A stretch of 64,000 nt of DNA. It comes from DASTFY01 sp963769115 (GTDB taxonomy: Bacteria > Actinomycetota > Acidimicrobiia > Acidimicrobiales > Ilumatobacteraceae). The stretch is taken from positions 16,366 to 80,365 of the forward strand of contig CAVYKN010000005.1 of assembly GCA_963769115.1 (NCBI GenBank). Direction: 5' to 3'. The translations under genes were made by a program, and so were the position numbers. The notes below the pieces were generated by a model, which saw nothing but the letters and a program-made list of their open reading frames with translations, searched no databases and was not told where the DNA came from. Every line of letters begins with the position of its first letter. Positions within the stretch are counted from its first letter, which is position 1. Shown here in pieces: positions 8,723-17,797 of the stretch.

Positions 8723-9774
8723 CCGCCACCGGGGTGGACGCGGGGCGGCTGGCCTTCGACCTCCCCACGACGCTCGAGGCGGGGTCACCGCCGGAGGCGC
8801 GGGGCCTGACCCGGGACGCCGTGAAGATGCTCGTGGCGCACCGTGACACCGGCGTGATCGAGCACAGCACCTTCGCGATGCTCCCGACCTTCCTCCAGCC
8901 CGGGGACCTGGTCGTCGTGAACACCTCGGCCACCATCCCCGCCGCCGTCGACGCCGTGGCCGCCGACGGCACGCCGCTGGTCGTGCACCTCTCGACCCAG
9001 GTGTCACCCGAGCGTTGGGTGATCGAGCCCCGCCGGCCCACCCCACGAGGCACGGCGCGCTGGGACGGCCCGCCGCCGACGTCCCCCTTGCGGTTGGACG
9101 AGGGGGCTACGGCGACGATCGAGGAGCCGTACGGCACGGGCGGCCGCCTCTGGCTGGCCCGGCTGCGGCTGCCCCAGCGGCCGCTGGCCTGGCTCGCCTC
9201 CCACGGCCGGCCCATCCAGTACCGCTACGCCGAGCGACCGTGGCCGCTCAGCGCCTACCAGAACGTGTACGCGTTGGAGCCGGGCAGTGCGGAGATGCCC
9301 AGCGCCGGGCGGCCCTTCACGCCCGAGATCATCACCCGCCTGGTGGCCAAGGGCGTCGGTGTCTCGCCGATCGTGCTGCACACCGGCGTGGCCTCCCTGG
9401 AGGCCGACGAGCTGCCGTACCCGGAGCGGGCTCGGGTGCCCGCCGATACGGCCGAGCGGGTGAACGCCGCGCACAACCTCGGCCACCGTGTGATCGCCGT
9501 CGGCACCACCGTCGTGCGGGCGCTCGAGACCGCGGCCGACGCCGCCGGCGTGGTCGGCGCCTTCGACGGCTGGACCGACCTGGTCATCACCCCGGAACGG
9601 GGCGTCGCGACCATCGACGGGCTCCTGACCGGGTGGCACGAGCCGGAGGCGTCGCACCTGTTGATGCTGGAGGCCGTGGCCCACCGTGACCTGCTGCGCC
9701 GCTCGTACGACGCCGGCCTGGCCGGCGGCTACCTGTGGCACGAGTTCGGTGACGTGCACCTGATCCTGCCGTAG
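8719..9774 (+). CDS. S-adenosylmethionine:tRNA ribosyltransferase-isomerase family protein (QueA-like)
   Basis: The protein has 351 residues. QueA features are visible: VVVNTSATIPAA near residue 70, PIQYRYAERPWPLSAYQNVYA, the HTGVASLEADELPYPERARV region, and GTTVVRALE. QueA adds the cyclopentene-diol precursor during queuosine synthesis. However, this actinobacterial type pairs with an SDR gene and lies away from other queuosine genes here, so the substrate may differ. It overlaps the SDR gene by 4 bases, and a perfect hairpin follows its stop. Confidence 0.72.
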   Translation: MTATGVDAGRLAFDLPTTLEAGSPPEARGLTRDAVKMLVAHRDTGVIEHSTFAMLPTFLQPGDLVVVNTSATIPAAVDAVAADGTPLVVHLSTQVSPERWVIEPRRPTPRGTARWDGPPPTSPLRLDEGATATIEEPYGTGGRLWLARLRLPQRPLAWLASHGRPIQYRYAERPWPLSAYQNVYALEPGSAEMPSAGRPFTPEIITRLVAKGVGVSPIVLHTGVASLEADELPYPERARVPADTAERVNAAHNLGHRVIAVGTTVVRALETAADAAGVVGAFDGWTDLVITPERGVATIDGLLTGWHEPEASHLLMLEAVAHRDLLRRSYDAGLAGGYLWHEFGDVHLILP

Positions 9775-9793
9775 CCGCCGGCGGACCGGCGGC
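9774..9793. terminator. Bidirectional hairpin terminator between convergent genes
   Basis: GCCGCCGG (9774-9781) and CCGGCGGC (9786-9793) form a perfect 8-bp stem with a 4-base loop. The hairpin exactly fills the space between the QueA-like stop and the SnoaL-like stop. No U-tract is present on either side, as is common in GC-rich actinobacteria. Confidence 0.6.
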
Positions 9794-10180
9794 TCAGACC
9801 GATCCGTCCTCCGGCGGGTCACCGAAGAAGCCGGTGATGCTGACCAGGCGCCCGTCGTCGGCCACGACACCGACGTCGAGGCCGGCCACCGTCACCGCGC
9901 CGTCGGGAGCAGCCAGGTCCCAGGCGAAGCGCACCTGATCGTGGTGGCTGTCGACACCGCTCTGGCGCCGAAACCGCTGACCAGGGAACTGCTCCTGGAT
10001 GGCGTCGACCATGGCGCTGAGCGCGTCGTGCCCCTTCGCCTCCTGCAGCGGGTCGACATACCGACCCTCGGTGGTCCACGCCCGCTCGATCAGGGCGAGG
10101 CGGGTGGCGCGGTCCGGCTCGTTCCACATCGCCAGGTAGGTGTCGACGGTCGTGGTGACATCGGTCGTGGTGACGTCCAT
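9794..10180 (-). CDS. SnoaL-like/NTF2-fold protein
   Basis: The protein has 128 residues with the cone-shaped NTF2/SnoaL pattern: an N-terminal helix TVDTYLAMWNEPD, then ALIERAWTTEGRYVDPL, then the strands QVRFAWDL and GLDVGVVADDGRLVSITGFFG. These proteins are small cyclases, isomerases or ligand-binding proteins. A GAGGAGG ribosome site lies just upstream of the ATG. A 15-base perfect palindrome sits 68-82 bases upstream of the start and is shared with the promoter region of the MmyB-like regulator gene. It is therefore a likely member of that regulon. Confidence 0.8.
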   Translation of the reverse strand: MDVTTTDVTTTVDTYLAMWNEPDRATRLALIERAWTTEGRYVDPLQEAKGHDALSAMVDAIQEQFPGQRFRRQSGVDSHHDQVRFAWDLAAPDGAVTVAGLDVGVVADDGRLVSITGFFGDPPEDGSV

Positions 10181-10242
10181 GGGGGAACCTCCTCGGGTTC
10201 GTTCGTGGTCTGACCAGCACGATGACGGCCCGGACGCGCCAG

Positions 10243-10265
10243 GACGATTACCTGTCAGGTAAGGG
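10243..10265. promoter_or_regulatory. Palindromic operator, copy 1 (SnoaL-like gene)
   Basis: TTACCTGTCAGGTAA at 10248-10262 is a perfect palindrome around a central T. Together with flanking GACGA and GGG it is identical over 23 bases to 11440-11462. It lies between the phosphotransferase stop and the SnoaL-like start. It is inferred to be the binding site of the XRE/MmyB-like regulator encoded at 11496. Confidence 0.7.
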
Positions 10266-10290
10266 GCGCGACGTGGGTCCGTGCCGGGCT

Positions 10291-11321
10291 TCAGGTAGTA
10301 CCAGTGGCGCAGCCGGGTCCGGGCTGCCGGGTGAGGTCGCGCAGGTACCGGAGGCTGTCTTGCAGCTCGTCCGACCCTTGCGCGAAACCGGGACGGTCAC
10401 GCTGCTCCACGAACCACATCATGAGCTTCAGTTCCCGAAGCGCGAGGAACGCAGGCAGGTGGATCTCAAGGCTGGCGGGCAATGGCCGGATCCGCTGATA
10501 CCCGTCGAGGAGACCGTCGCGAAGTGCGGAGTAGTTGTGGAGGACGCTCACCTCGCTCAGCGTCACCGCGAAGTCGTAGATGAAGTGCCCCCAGCCACAA
10601 TCGTCGAAGTCGATGGCACTCACCTTGCCGTCCTTGAAGACATAGTTCCCCTGGTGGAGGTCAGCGTGGATCAGGCCAAACGTGTCCGCCGTTTCTCCGA
10701 GGGCCTGCTCGGTGCGGCTCACGTGGTCGAAGACTTCGGCCACCAGGGCGGCGTCCGCGGGCCCACGCAACTCGACCATGGTGCCGATGACCTGCTCGGC
10801 CACCTCGGCGGCCACACCGCCGATTCGCCCCGTCGGAAGCCGGCCGGCGAGCGGACGATCGCCTGCTCGTGCAGGTGAGCCATCAGCTCTCCGACGGCAG
10901 CGAGGTTCGCCGGGCTCAGGCTGATGTTGCGGAACCGTCCCGGCACCCATCGCAGCAACACACAGATGCGGGGCTCTGCGAGCCCGCTGACCTCCGCGAT
11001 CGTCACCACTGAGCCGTCGGCGGCGGGCACCGGTTCGGGAACCCGACGACCGAGGTCCCGTCCTAGGGCGACGAGCCAGTCCATCTCGGAGCGGACCTCG
11101 GCCACGGTCCGCACGGGATGAAACGGGGATCCGGTGGTGCGGTGGATCCTCAGCACGAACCGGTCGCCCGTGAGTGTGTCGACACGAAAGGTGACGTTCT
11201 CCGAGTGCCCGAGCAAGACCAGACCGGTCGGCTGCACCGGATACGCCGACAACGCGGCCACCGCCAGTCGACGGAGACGAACGACTTCTCGGCGGTTGTC
11301 AGAGGCCGGTCGAGCCTGCAC
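10291..11321 (-). CDS. Aminoglycoside phosphotransferase-family kinase (frame broken once)
   Basis: The inferred product has about 343 residues with a kinase-like fold. The N-lobe contains LLGHSENVTFRVDT and RFVLRIHR. The C-lobe has the catalytic loop IHADLHQGNY and the metal motif AIDFDDCGWG. The frame changes near 10828-10831, where a run of four C (four G on the coding strand) seems to be one base short; restoring it joins the two halves. The start is a GTG complementary to 11319-11321. Members phosphorylate antibiotics, homoserine, choline or other small alcohols; the substrate is unknown. It diverges from the MmyB-like regulator gene, with operator copy 2 between them. Confidence 0.75.
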
Positions 11322-11380
11322 GGCTCCACCATGCCATCCGGCGCGCAGGCGGCTGACGTGGGCACTGCCTCCACGTCCCT

Positions 11381-11435
11381 GGCGTTCTCGCGGCCCGGGG
11401 AACCGCCGCCGGCCACCGAACGCCGCGAGAACGCC
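11381..11435. repeat. 14-bp perfect inverted repeat in the divergent intergenic region
   Basis: GGCGTTCTCGCGGC (11381-11394) is matched exactly by GCCGCGAGAACGCC (11422-11435), with 27 bases between the arms. It lies between the divergent phosphotransferase and XRE genes and ends 4 bases before operator copy 2. It could be a second operator or a strong hairpin in the leader of the phosphotransferase transcript. Confidence 0.6.
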
Positions 11436-11439
11436 TGAC

Positions 11440-11462
11440 GACGATTACCTGTCAGGTAAGGG
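11440..11462. promoter_or_regulatory. Palindromic operator, copy 2 (XRE regulator promoter)
   Basis: TTACCTGTCAGGTAA at 11445-11459 has the same 23-base context as copy 1. It ends 36 bases before the regulator ATG and lies about 120 bases upstream of the divergent phosphotransferase start. This placement fits autoregulation. Confidence 0.72.
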
Positions 11463-11495
11463 ACGGCCCGCGTGCGCGGCGGTACCGTCGGACCG

Positions 11496-12299
11496 ATGAG
11501 CGTCGCTGCACCGGCCCGGGGCGTCGGGGATCTCCTGCGGGACTGGCGGCAGCGCCGCCGGTTGAGCCAGCTCGACCTCGCCGTGGAGGCCGAGGTGTCG
11601 GCCCGCCACCTGAGCTTCGTCGAGACCGGCCGTTCCCGGCCCAGTCGGGAGCTCGTGGTGCACCTCGCCGAGCACCTCGAGGTGCCGCTGCGGGAGCGCA
11701 ACGCCCTGCTGCTGGCGGCCGGGTACGCCCCCGTGTACCCGGAGACGCCGCTCGACTCGCCGGCGATGGCGCCCATCAAGGACGCGCTCGACACCATCCT
11801 CGCCGGGCACGAGCCGTTCCCCGCCGTCATCGTGGACCGGCGATGGGACCTCGTCGCCGCGAACCGCCCCGCGCTGCAGCTCCTGGCCGACGGTGTCGCC
11901 CCCACGCTGCTGGCCCCACCGGCCAACGCCATGCGCGTGTGCCTCCACCCGGACGGGTTGGCGCCGCGCATCACCAACCTCGCCGAGTACAGCGCGCACC
12001 TGCTCTCCCGTCTCCGCCGCCAGGCGGTGCTGTCACCGGATCCGGTGATCGAACAGCTCGTCGAGGAGCTCCGGCACTACCCCGGCGTCGAGGACGCGCC
12101 CACCACCGCCGTCGACCCGGCCTCGATGCTCTTCGTGCCGTTCTGCCTCCGCACCCCGGCCGGCGACGAGCTGACGTTCTTCAGCACGCTGGCCACGTTC
12201 GGCACACCGCTCGACATCACGCTGGCCGAGCTCTCGATCGAGTCGTTCTTCCCCGCCGACTCGACGACCGAGACCGCCCTGCGCGCCGCGTTCGGCTGA
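11496..12299 (+). CDS. XRE-family regulator with MmyB-like ligand-binding domain
   Basis: The protein has 267 residues. The N-terminal Cro/C1 helix-turn-helix (about residues 10-65) includes WRQRRRLSQLDLAVEAEVS and HLSFVETGRSRPSRE. The rest is the MmyB-type PAS-like domain with characteristic WDLVAANRPALQLL. In actinobacteria such regulators commonly sit beside the small oxidoreductase or SnoaL genes they control. TACCGT at 11483-11488 lies 7 bases before the ATG, so the transcript is probably leaderless. Two identical palindromes in the region are its likely operators. Confidence 0.85.
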   Translation: MSVAAPARGVGDLLRDWRQRRRLSQLDLAVEAEVSARHLSFVETGRSRPSRELVVHLAEHLEVPLRERNALLLAAGYAPVYPETPLDSPAMAPIKDALDTILAGHEPFPAVIVDRRWDLVAANRPALQLLADGVAPTLLAPPANAMRVCLHPDGLAPRITNLAEYSAHLLSRLRRQAVLSPDPVIEQLVEELRHYPGVEDAPTTAVDPASMLFVPFCLRTPAGDELTFFSTLATFGTPLDITLAELSIESFFPADSTTETALRAAFG

Positions 12300-12321
12300 A
12301 GGCCGGCGGCCGCCCGCCTCG

Positions 12322-14251
12322 CTACAGGAGCAGCTCGTAGTCGGCCGGATCCGGCTCGCGCGTCCGTCGCCAGAACTCGAGCAGGGTGAAGGGCCAGTTC
12401 TGCGAGACCCGGCCGGACGCGCTCTTGTACCAGCTGTTGACCGACGACGCCCCCCACGCCATCCGCGCGTTCTCGGCGTCCACCGCCCGGTTGTACGCGT
12501 CGTGCACCTCGGGGCGGCAGTCGAGCGCCCGGTGGCCGGTCCGCAGCAGCAGGCCGAGGCAGCCGAGGACGTACCGCACCTCGCACTCCGAGAAGTACAC
12601 GATGCTGCCGTTGATGACGATGTTGGTGTTGGGGCCGTACAGGCAGAACAGGTTGGGGAAGCCGGGCACCGTGATCCCGAGGTAGGCCCGGGCGTCCGCG
12701 CCCCACACCTGGTGAAGGTCCAGACCACGACGGCCGCGGACCTGCATCGGCGTGAGGAACCTCGACGCCTCGAACCCGGTCCCGAAGATCAGCACGTCGA
12801 CCGGGTGCTCCTCGCCGTCACCCGTGACGATCCCTGTCTCGCTGATCTCCGTGATCTTCTCGGTCACGAGACTGACGTTGTCCCGCTTGACGGTCCGGGC
12901 CCAGATGCCGTTGTCGCGCAGGATCCGCTTCGCGCCGACCGGGTACGTGGGGATCACCTTCGGCAGCAGGTCGGGGCGGTCGGCGAACTCCAGCCCCAGG
13001 TACCCGGTCAGGAGCATGCGGGCCAGGTCGTTGAGCTCGCTCACGGCGTGGTCGTGCGGCTGCCACTCCGGGTCGACCGTGACGGTGGGGATGACGCCGT
13101 CGCCAAGTCGCCAGAACATCAGGAACCGGTGCCACTGGCTGTACGACGGCACGTGGGTGTAGAGCCACCGCTGCCCGTCGGCCACCCGCTCGTGGTAGTC
13201 GGGCGTCGGCGCCAGCCAGTTCGGTGTCCGCTGGAACACGATCACCTCGGCCGCCTCCTCGGCCACGATCGGGATGAACTGCGCCGCGCTGGCCCCCGTC
13301 CCGATCACCCCCACCCGCCGGCCCCGCAGATCGACCTCGTGATCCCACCGGGCCGAGTGGAAGCGCGGGCCCGGCGAACGTGTCCAGACCGGCGATGTCC
13401 GGCATGAGCGGCCGGTTGAGCTGGCCCACGGCGCTGATGACGGCGTCGGCCTCGAGGCGCTCGATCGTCCCGTCCGGGTTGCGCACCTCCAGCGTCCAGC
13501 GGCCGCCGGTGTCGTCGTACACGGCCGACCGGACCTCGGTGCCGAAGCGGATGAAGCGGCGCAGGTCGAGCTCGTCCGCGCAGCCGCGGAAGTAGGCCAG
13601 CAGCTCGCCCTGGGTGGAGTAGTGCTGGGGCCAGTCGTGCTTCTGGGCGAAGGAGTAGCTGTAGAGGTGGTTCGGGTTGTCGACCCGGCACCCCGGATAG
13701 GTGTTCTCCCACCAGGTCCCGCCGACCTCCTCGTTCTTCTCGAGCACGACGAAGGGCACGCCGGCCTGGGCCAGCCGGTGGGCGGCGAGCAGCCCGGACA
13801 TCCCAGCCCCGATGACGGCCACCGTGAGCTCGAGGTCAGGAGCGAGGTCGTCCTTGTGCCAGGTCGGCGCCCGGCGGTCGTCCGGCGTGACGCCCAGCTC
13901 CTCCTCCAGGAGCGGCAGGTAGTCCTCCATGGCGCCGCCGCCGACCGCGAACTCCATGAGCTCCAGCAACAGGTCGTGCGACGGTGTGGCCGGCGGCGGG
14001 CACCCGTCGTCACGCCATCGGGCGAGCACCTCGGCGGCGACGGCCCTGACCCGCTCCTGCTGCTCGGGCGTGAGCCCGCCTTGGGCCTCGTTGATGAGCA
14101 GAGGGTCGACGCGCAGCTCGGGGTCGAGCAGGGTGCGATCGCCGGTCAGGTGGGCCAGCGCGGGCAGCAGCGCCGGCAGTTCGGCCTCGGCCAAGGCGGC
14201 CACGATCTCGTCGTCGGAGGCGGTCAGCGGCTCGGTCTCGGGGAGAGGCAT
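12322..14251 (-). CDS. Flavin-dependent Baeyer-Villiger monooxygenase with N-terminal extension (frame broken once)
   Basis: The inferred product has about 642 residues. The first 140 or so form a helical extension before the FAD motif VIGAGMSGLLAA, as in 4-hydroxyacetophenone monooxygenase-type enzymes. EVGGTWWENTYPGCRVD follows. The fingerprint region FHSARWDHEV and the NADPH motif VIGTGASAAQ lie after the frame change. That change is at about 13367-13369, where an extra G in a GGG run would explain it. The family inserts oxygen next to ketones, or oxidises sulfides, using NADPH. The gene converges on the XRE gene, and no partner alcohol dehydrogenase or esterase is adjacent. Confidence 0.8.
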
Positions 14252-14377
14252 GGGCGGTCCTGGGACTTGGTCGGCGGTGCGCCATTCTCACCGCACGCCG
14301 GCCGCGCGGGCGACTCCGCCCGGCACCAGACCCGCCAGCAAGCGGTGCACGGGTACCCTCACCTCCTCGTGGGTCCG

Positions 14378-16768
14378 ATGCCGACCGTCACGACCGCGGC
14401 CACGGGCCTGACGGCGGCCCAGGTCGCCGAGCGGATCGCGGCGGGGAAGGTCAACCGGGTCGACCAGCAGACGAGCCGGCCGCTCTCCGCCATCATCCGC
14501 AGCAACGTCCTCACCCGGTTCAACGCCATCCTCGGCGCGCTCTTCGTCGCCGTCCTCGCCGTCGGCTCCCCCGCCGACGCGCTGTTCGGTCTGGTGATCG
14601 TCTGGAACGCGCTCATCGGCATCGTGCAGGAGGTGCGGGCCAAGCGGACGCTCGACCGCCTCGCGGTGCTGAACGCCCCGACCGCCCGGGTCGTGCGGGA
14701 CGGTGCCGTCGCGGAGATCGCCGTCGGCGATGTGGTGCTCGACGACGTGCTGCGGCTGCAGACCGGGGACCAGGTCCTGGCCGACGGCGCCGTGCTCGAG
14801 AGCGACGGGTTGGAGATCGACGAGTCGCTGCTGACCGGCGAAGCCGACGCCGTCGACAAGAGCACCGGCGACCAGGTGCTCTCCGGCTCCATCGTCGTGG
14901 CGGGGTCCGGCGCCTTCCAGGCCACCGCGGTCGGCGCCGAGGCGTACGCCCAGCGGCTGGCCGCGGAGACCAAGAAGTTCACCCGCTCGAAGTCCGAGCT
15001 GATGGACGGCATCAACGCGCTGCTGCGCTACATCAGTTGGGCCCTCGTCATCATCGGGCCCATCCTGCTGGTGAGCCAGTTGACCCGGGGCAACGAGAGC
15101 ACCGAGGACGCGGTGGTGGGCACGGTGGCCGCGCTGGTCGGGATGGTGCCCGAAGGGCTGGTGCTGCTCACGAGCATCGCCTTCCTCGTCGGCGCTCTGA
15201 CCCTGGCCCGGCGCAAGGTGCTGGTCCAGGAGCTGCCGGCGGTGGAGGGCCTGGCCCGGGTCGACGTCGTGTGCCTCGACAAGACCGGGACGCTGACCGA
15301 CGGCGCCATCAGCTTCGCCACGCTCGAGGTGCTGGACGGGCAGGACCGGTCGGAGACCGAGCTGGCGCTCGGCGCCCTGGCCGACGATCCCCACCCGAAC
15401 GCCACGCTCGGCGCCCTCGGCGCCGCCTTCCCGCCCTCAGCGGGATGGCAGCGGACGGCGACGGTCCCCTTCTCGTCGGCCCGCAAGTGGAGCGGCGCCA
15501 CCTTCGACGGCCGCGGCTCGGCGGACGGCGGCACCAGCTGGGTGATGGGCGCGCCCGAGATCCTCCTGGCCGCCTGTCCACCCGACGACGCGCTCCGCGC
15601 CCGAGTTGACGAGCTGTCGAGCTCCGGCCAGCGGGTCCTCCTGGTCGCCCGCTCCGGCGCCGGCCTCCACGACGAGACGCTGCCCACTCCGCTGTCGCCC
15701 GCCGCGCTCCTCACGTTCGAGGAGCAGGTGCGCCCGGACGCCGCCGACACGATGCGCTACTTCCAGTCACAGGGCGTCGGGCTCCGGGTCATCTCCGGGG
15801 ACAACCCGCGGACCGTCGGGGCGGTGGCGACGCGGGTGGGTGTCCCCCATGCCGGGGAGCCCGTCGATGCCCGCCGCCTGCCGGAGGACCCTGCGGCGCT
15901 GGCCGACGTGCTCGACACCAGCACCGTGTTCGGCCGGGTGACGCCGAACCAGAAGCGCGCCTTCGTGCACGCCCTGCAGCAGCGGGACCACGTCGTGGCC
16001 ATGACGGGAGACGGCGTGAACGACGCGCTGGCCCTCAAGGACGCCGACATCGGCGTCGCCATGGGCAACGGCGCGCCGGCGACCCGGGCCGTTGCGCAGA
16101 TCGTGCTCCTCGACGGCCGCTTCTCGCAGCTCCCTCGCGTGGTCGCCGCCGGACGGCAGGTCATCGCCAACATCGAGCGGGTGGCCAGCCTCTTCCTCAT
16201 CAAGAACGTGTACTCCGCGGCGCTGGCCGTGACCGTGGCCATCGTCGCCGTGCCCTACCCGTTCCTCCCCCGCCACCTGACGCTGGTCAGCATGCTCACC
16301 ATCGGCCTGCCGGCGTTCGTGCTCTCGCTGGCCCCGAGCAACGAGCGCTACCGGCCGGGCTTCCTCCACCGTGTCCTGGCCGTGTCCGTGCCGACGGGGC
16401 TCATCACGGCCATCGCGGTGATGAGCGCCTACGCCCTCGCCCGCGCGCAGGAGGTCCGGCCGGACGAGTCCCGCACGGCGGCCACCGTCGTGGCCATGGT
16501 CATCGGACTGGTCGTGCTGTTCCTCGTGGCCCAACCCCTCGTGCCGTGGAAGGTCGCGCTCATCGCCTCCATGGGCGGGCTGTTCGCACTGGCCATGCTC
16601 ATCCCGTGGGCCCGCAAGTTCTTCGCCCTGTACATCCCGTGGACGACGCTGGTGGAAGCGCTCGCCATCGGGGCCGCCGCCGGCGCCGTGGTCGTAGTGA
16701 CCTGGAGGATGGCGCGCCGCAGGCTCGACGCCGCGCCGGGTCGAGCCACCGTGGTCAGCCCACGCTGA
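14378..16768 (+). CDS. P-type cation-transporting ATPase, CtpE-like
   Basis: The product has 796 residues. Visible motifs are the actuator loop LLTGEADAV, the M4 signature GMVPEGLVLLTS, the phosphorylation site DKTGTLT (Asp at about residue 301), and MTGDGVNDALALKDADIG. The order and the VQELPAVEGLARVDVVCLDK stretch resemble mycobacterial CtpE, a calcium uptake pump, so calcium is the best guess for the ion. An in-frame GTG at 14369 is an alternative start; TACCCT at 14354-14359 lies 9 bases before it. The 3' end overlaps the convergent WYL gene by 14 bases. Confidence 0.82.
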   Translation: MPTVTTAATGLTAAQVAERIAAGKVNRVDQQTSRPLSAIIRSNVLTRFNAILGALFVAVLAVGSPADALFGLVIVWNALIGIVQEVRAKRTLDRLAVLNAPTARVVRDGAVAEIAVGDVVLDDVLRLQTGDQVLADGAVLESDGLEIDESLLTGEADAVDKSTGDQVLSGSIVVAGSGAFQATAVGAEAYAQRLAAETKKFTRSKSELMDGINALLRYISWALVIIGPILLVSQLTRGNESTEDAVVGTVAALVGMVPEGLVLLTSIAFLVGALTLARRKVLVQELPAVEGLARVDVVCLDKTGTLTDGAISFATLEVLDGQDRSETELALGALADDPHPNATLGALGAAFPPSAGWQRTATVPFSSARKWSGATFDGRGSADGGTSWVMGAPEILLAACPPDDALRARVDELSSSGQRVLLVARSGAGLHDETLPTPLSPAALLTFEEQVRPDAADTMRYFQSQGVGLRVISGDNPRTVGAVATRVGVPHAGEPVDARRLPEDPAALADVLDTSTVFGRVTPNQKRAFVHALQQRDHVVAMTGDGVNDALALKDADIGVAMGNGAPATRAVAQIVLLDGRFSQLPRVVAAGRQVIANIERVASLFLIKNVYSAALAVTVAIVAVPYPFLPRHLTLVSMLTIGLPAFVLSLAPSNERYRPGFLHRVLAVSVPTGLITAIAVMSAYALARAQEVRPDESRTAATVVAMVIGLVVLFLVAQPLVPWKVALIASMGGLFALAMLIPWARKFFALYIPWTTLVEALAIGAAAGAVVVVTWRMARRRLDAAPGRATVVSPR

Positions 16769-17720
16769 CCTCGTCCGGATACAGGCCGGCGAGCTGCCGT
16801 CCCAACCAGCCCAGGCGGTCACGCACCCCGGACGGCTCGACGATCTCCACCGAGGAGCCGAACGCGCACAGCGTTCGGGCCAGGGCCCACTCGCTCTGCG
16901 CCTGCACCTCGATGGCCACCCGCCCGTCCTGCCCCGCCGGCCCGATGCGGACGCGGTGCCCGAAGATCCCACGCAGGTAGCCCACGACGTTCGGGTCGGC
17001 CGTGCCCCGGGCCCACGTGCTGAGCCGCTGCTGGTCGACGGCGTCGGTGATGAGGCGCCAGGCCTCCGCCAGGTCGAACCCGTCCGGGCGCACGACCGGC
17101 TCGTCTGTCAGGGCGACGGACTGGACGCGCTCGACCCGGAACGTGCGCAGCCCGGCATCGGTCGCCGCCACGAGGTACCAGACGGTGCCCTTGCTGGCCA
17201 GGCCGAGCGGGTGCACCTGGCGCTGGGTCTCGGCCCGGGCGCGATCGACGTAGCCGAGCACCACCTGGCGACCCTCGATGACGGCGGCCTGCAGGACGTC
17301 CAGGTGAGGCGGCGGCGGGCGGGAGGGCACGGTCTGGTCCCAGCCGACGGGATCGACGACGATGGCGCTCGACGCCGCCTCGGCCTGGGTCCGGAACGAC
17401 TCGGGCAGCGCCCTGATGAGCTTGCGCAGCGCGGCCCGCACCTCCGGGGTCGCCGCCGAGGAGGGCCCGGCCACGAGGAACAGGGCGCGGGCTTCGGGCT
17501 CGGTGAGCCCGCTCAGGTCCGTCCGGCCGCCGCCCGCCAGCCGCCAGCCACCGTTGCGGCCCCGCAGCGAGTAGATGGGCACGCCCGCCATGCCCAGGGC
17601 GTCGAGATCGCGACGGGCCGTCCGCTCCGACACCTCCAGCTCGGCCGCCACCTCGGCCGCCGTGACCTGGCCCCGTGTCTGGAGGAGCAGGAGGATGGCC
17701 ACCAGCCGATCGGCGCGCAC
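16755..17720 (-). CDS. WYL-domain transcriptional regulator
   Basis: The protein has 321 residues. It has an N-terminal DeoR-type winged helix (LVAILLLLQTRGQVTAAEVA, SERTARRDLDAL), a central WYL domain (HPLGLASKGTVWYLVA, then FRVERVQSVALT), and a C-terminal WCX-like domain. The GTG complementary to 17718-17720 (reading VRADRL) is the usual family start. A TTG upstream at 17741 would put the start inside the operator dyad and is less likely. It diverges from the VOC-cupin gene across a perfect 8+8 dyad. WYL domains sense ligands, often nucleic acid or small molecules. Confidence 0.82.
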   Translation of the reverse strand: MRADRLVAILLLLQTRGQVTAAEVAAELEVSERTARRDLDALGMAGVPIYSLRGRNGGWRLAGGGRTDLSGLTEPEARALFLVAGPSSAATPEVRAALRKLIRALPESFRTQAEAASSAIVVDPVGWDQTVPSRPPPPHLDVLQAAVIEGRQVVLGYVDRARAETQRQVHPLGLASKGTVWYLVAATDAGLRTFRVERVQSVALTDEPVVRPDGFDLAEAWRLITDAVDQQRLSTWARGTADPNVVGYLRGIFGHRVRIGPAGQDGRVAIEVQAQSEWALARTLCAFGSSVEIVEPSGVRDRLGWLGRQLAGLYPDEVSVG

Positions 17721-17740
17721 GACGGCAGCCTGCCACGCCA

Positions 17741-17763
17741 AACCGGTCGTCCCCTGACCGGTT
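17741..17763. promoter_or_regulatory. 23-bp dyad operator between WYL regulator and VOC-cupin gene
   Basis: AACCGGTC (17741-17748) and GACCGGTT (17756-17763) are perfect inverted arms with a 7-base spacer. The site lies 21 bases upstream of the WYL start and 34 bases upstream of the divergent GTG at 17798. For the divergent gene, TAGGCT at 17785-17790 is a start-proximal -10 element, 7 bases from the GTG. The WYL protein is the obvious candidate binder. Confidence 0.65.
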
Positions 17764-17797
17764 CAGCGGAGCGGTCGAGGGTCCTAGGCTGCGAGGG

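Noticed and set aside
14369..14377. GTG at 14369 as the definite start of the P-type ATPase
   Set aside because: Possible, because TACCCT lies 9 bases upstream, but the ATG at 14378 is equally compatible. I kept the ATG and noted the alternative.
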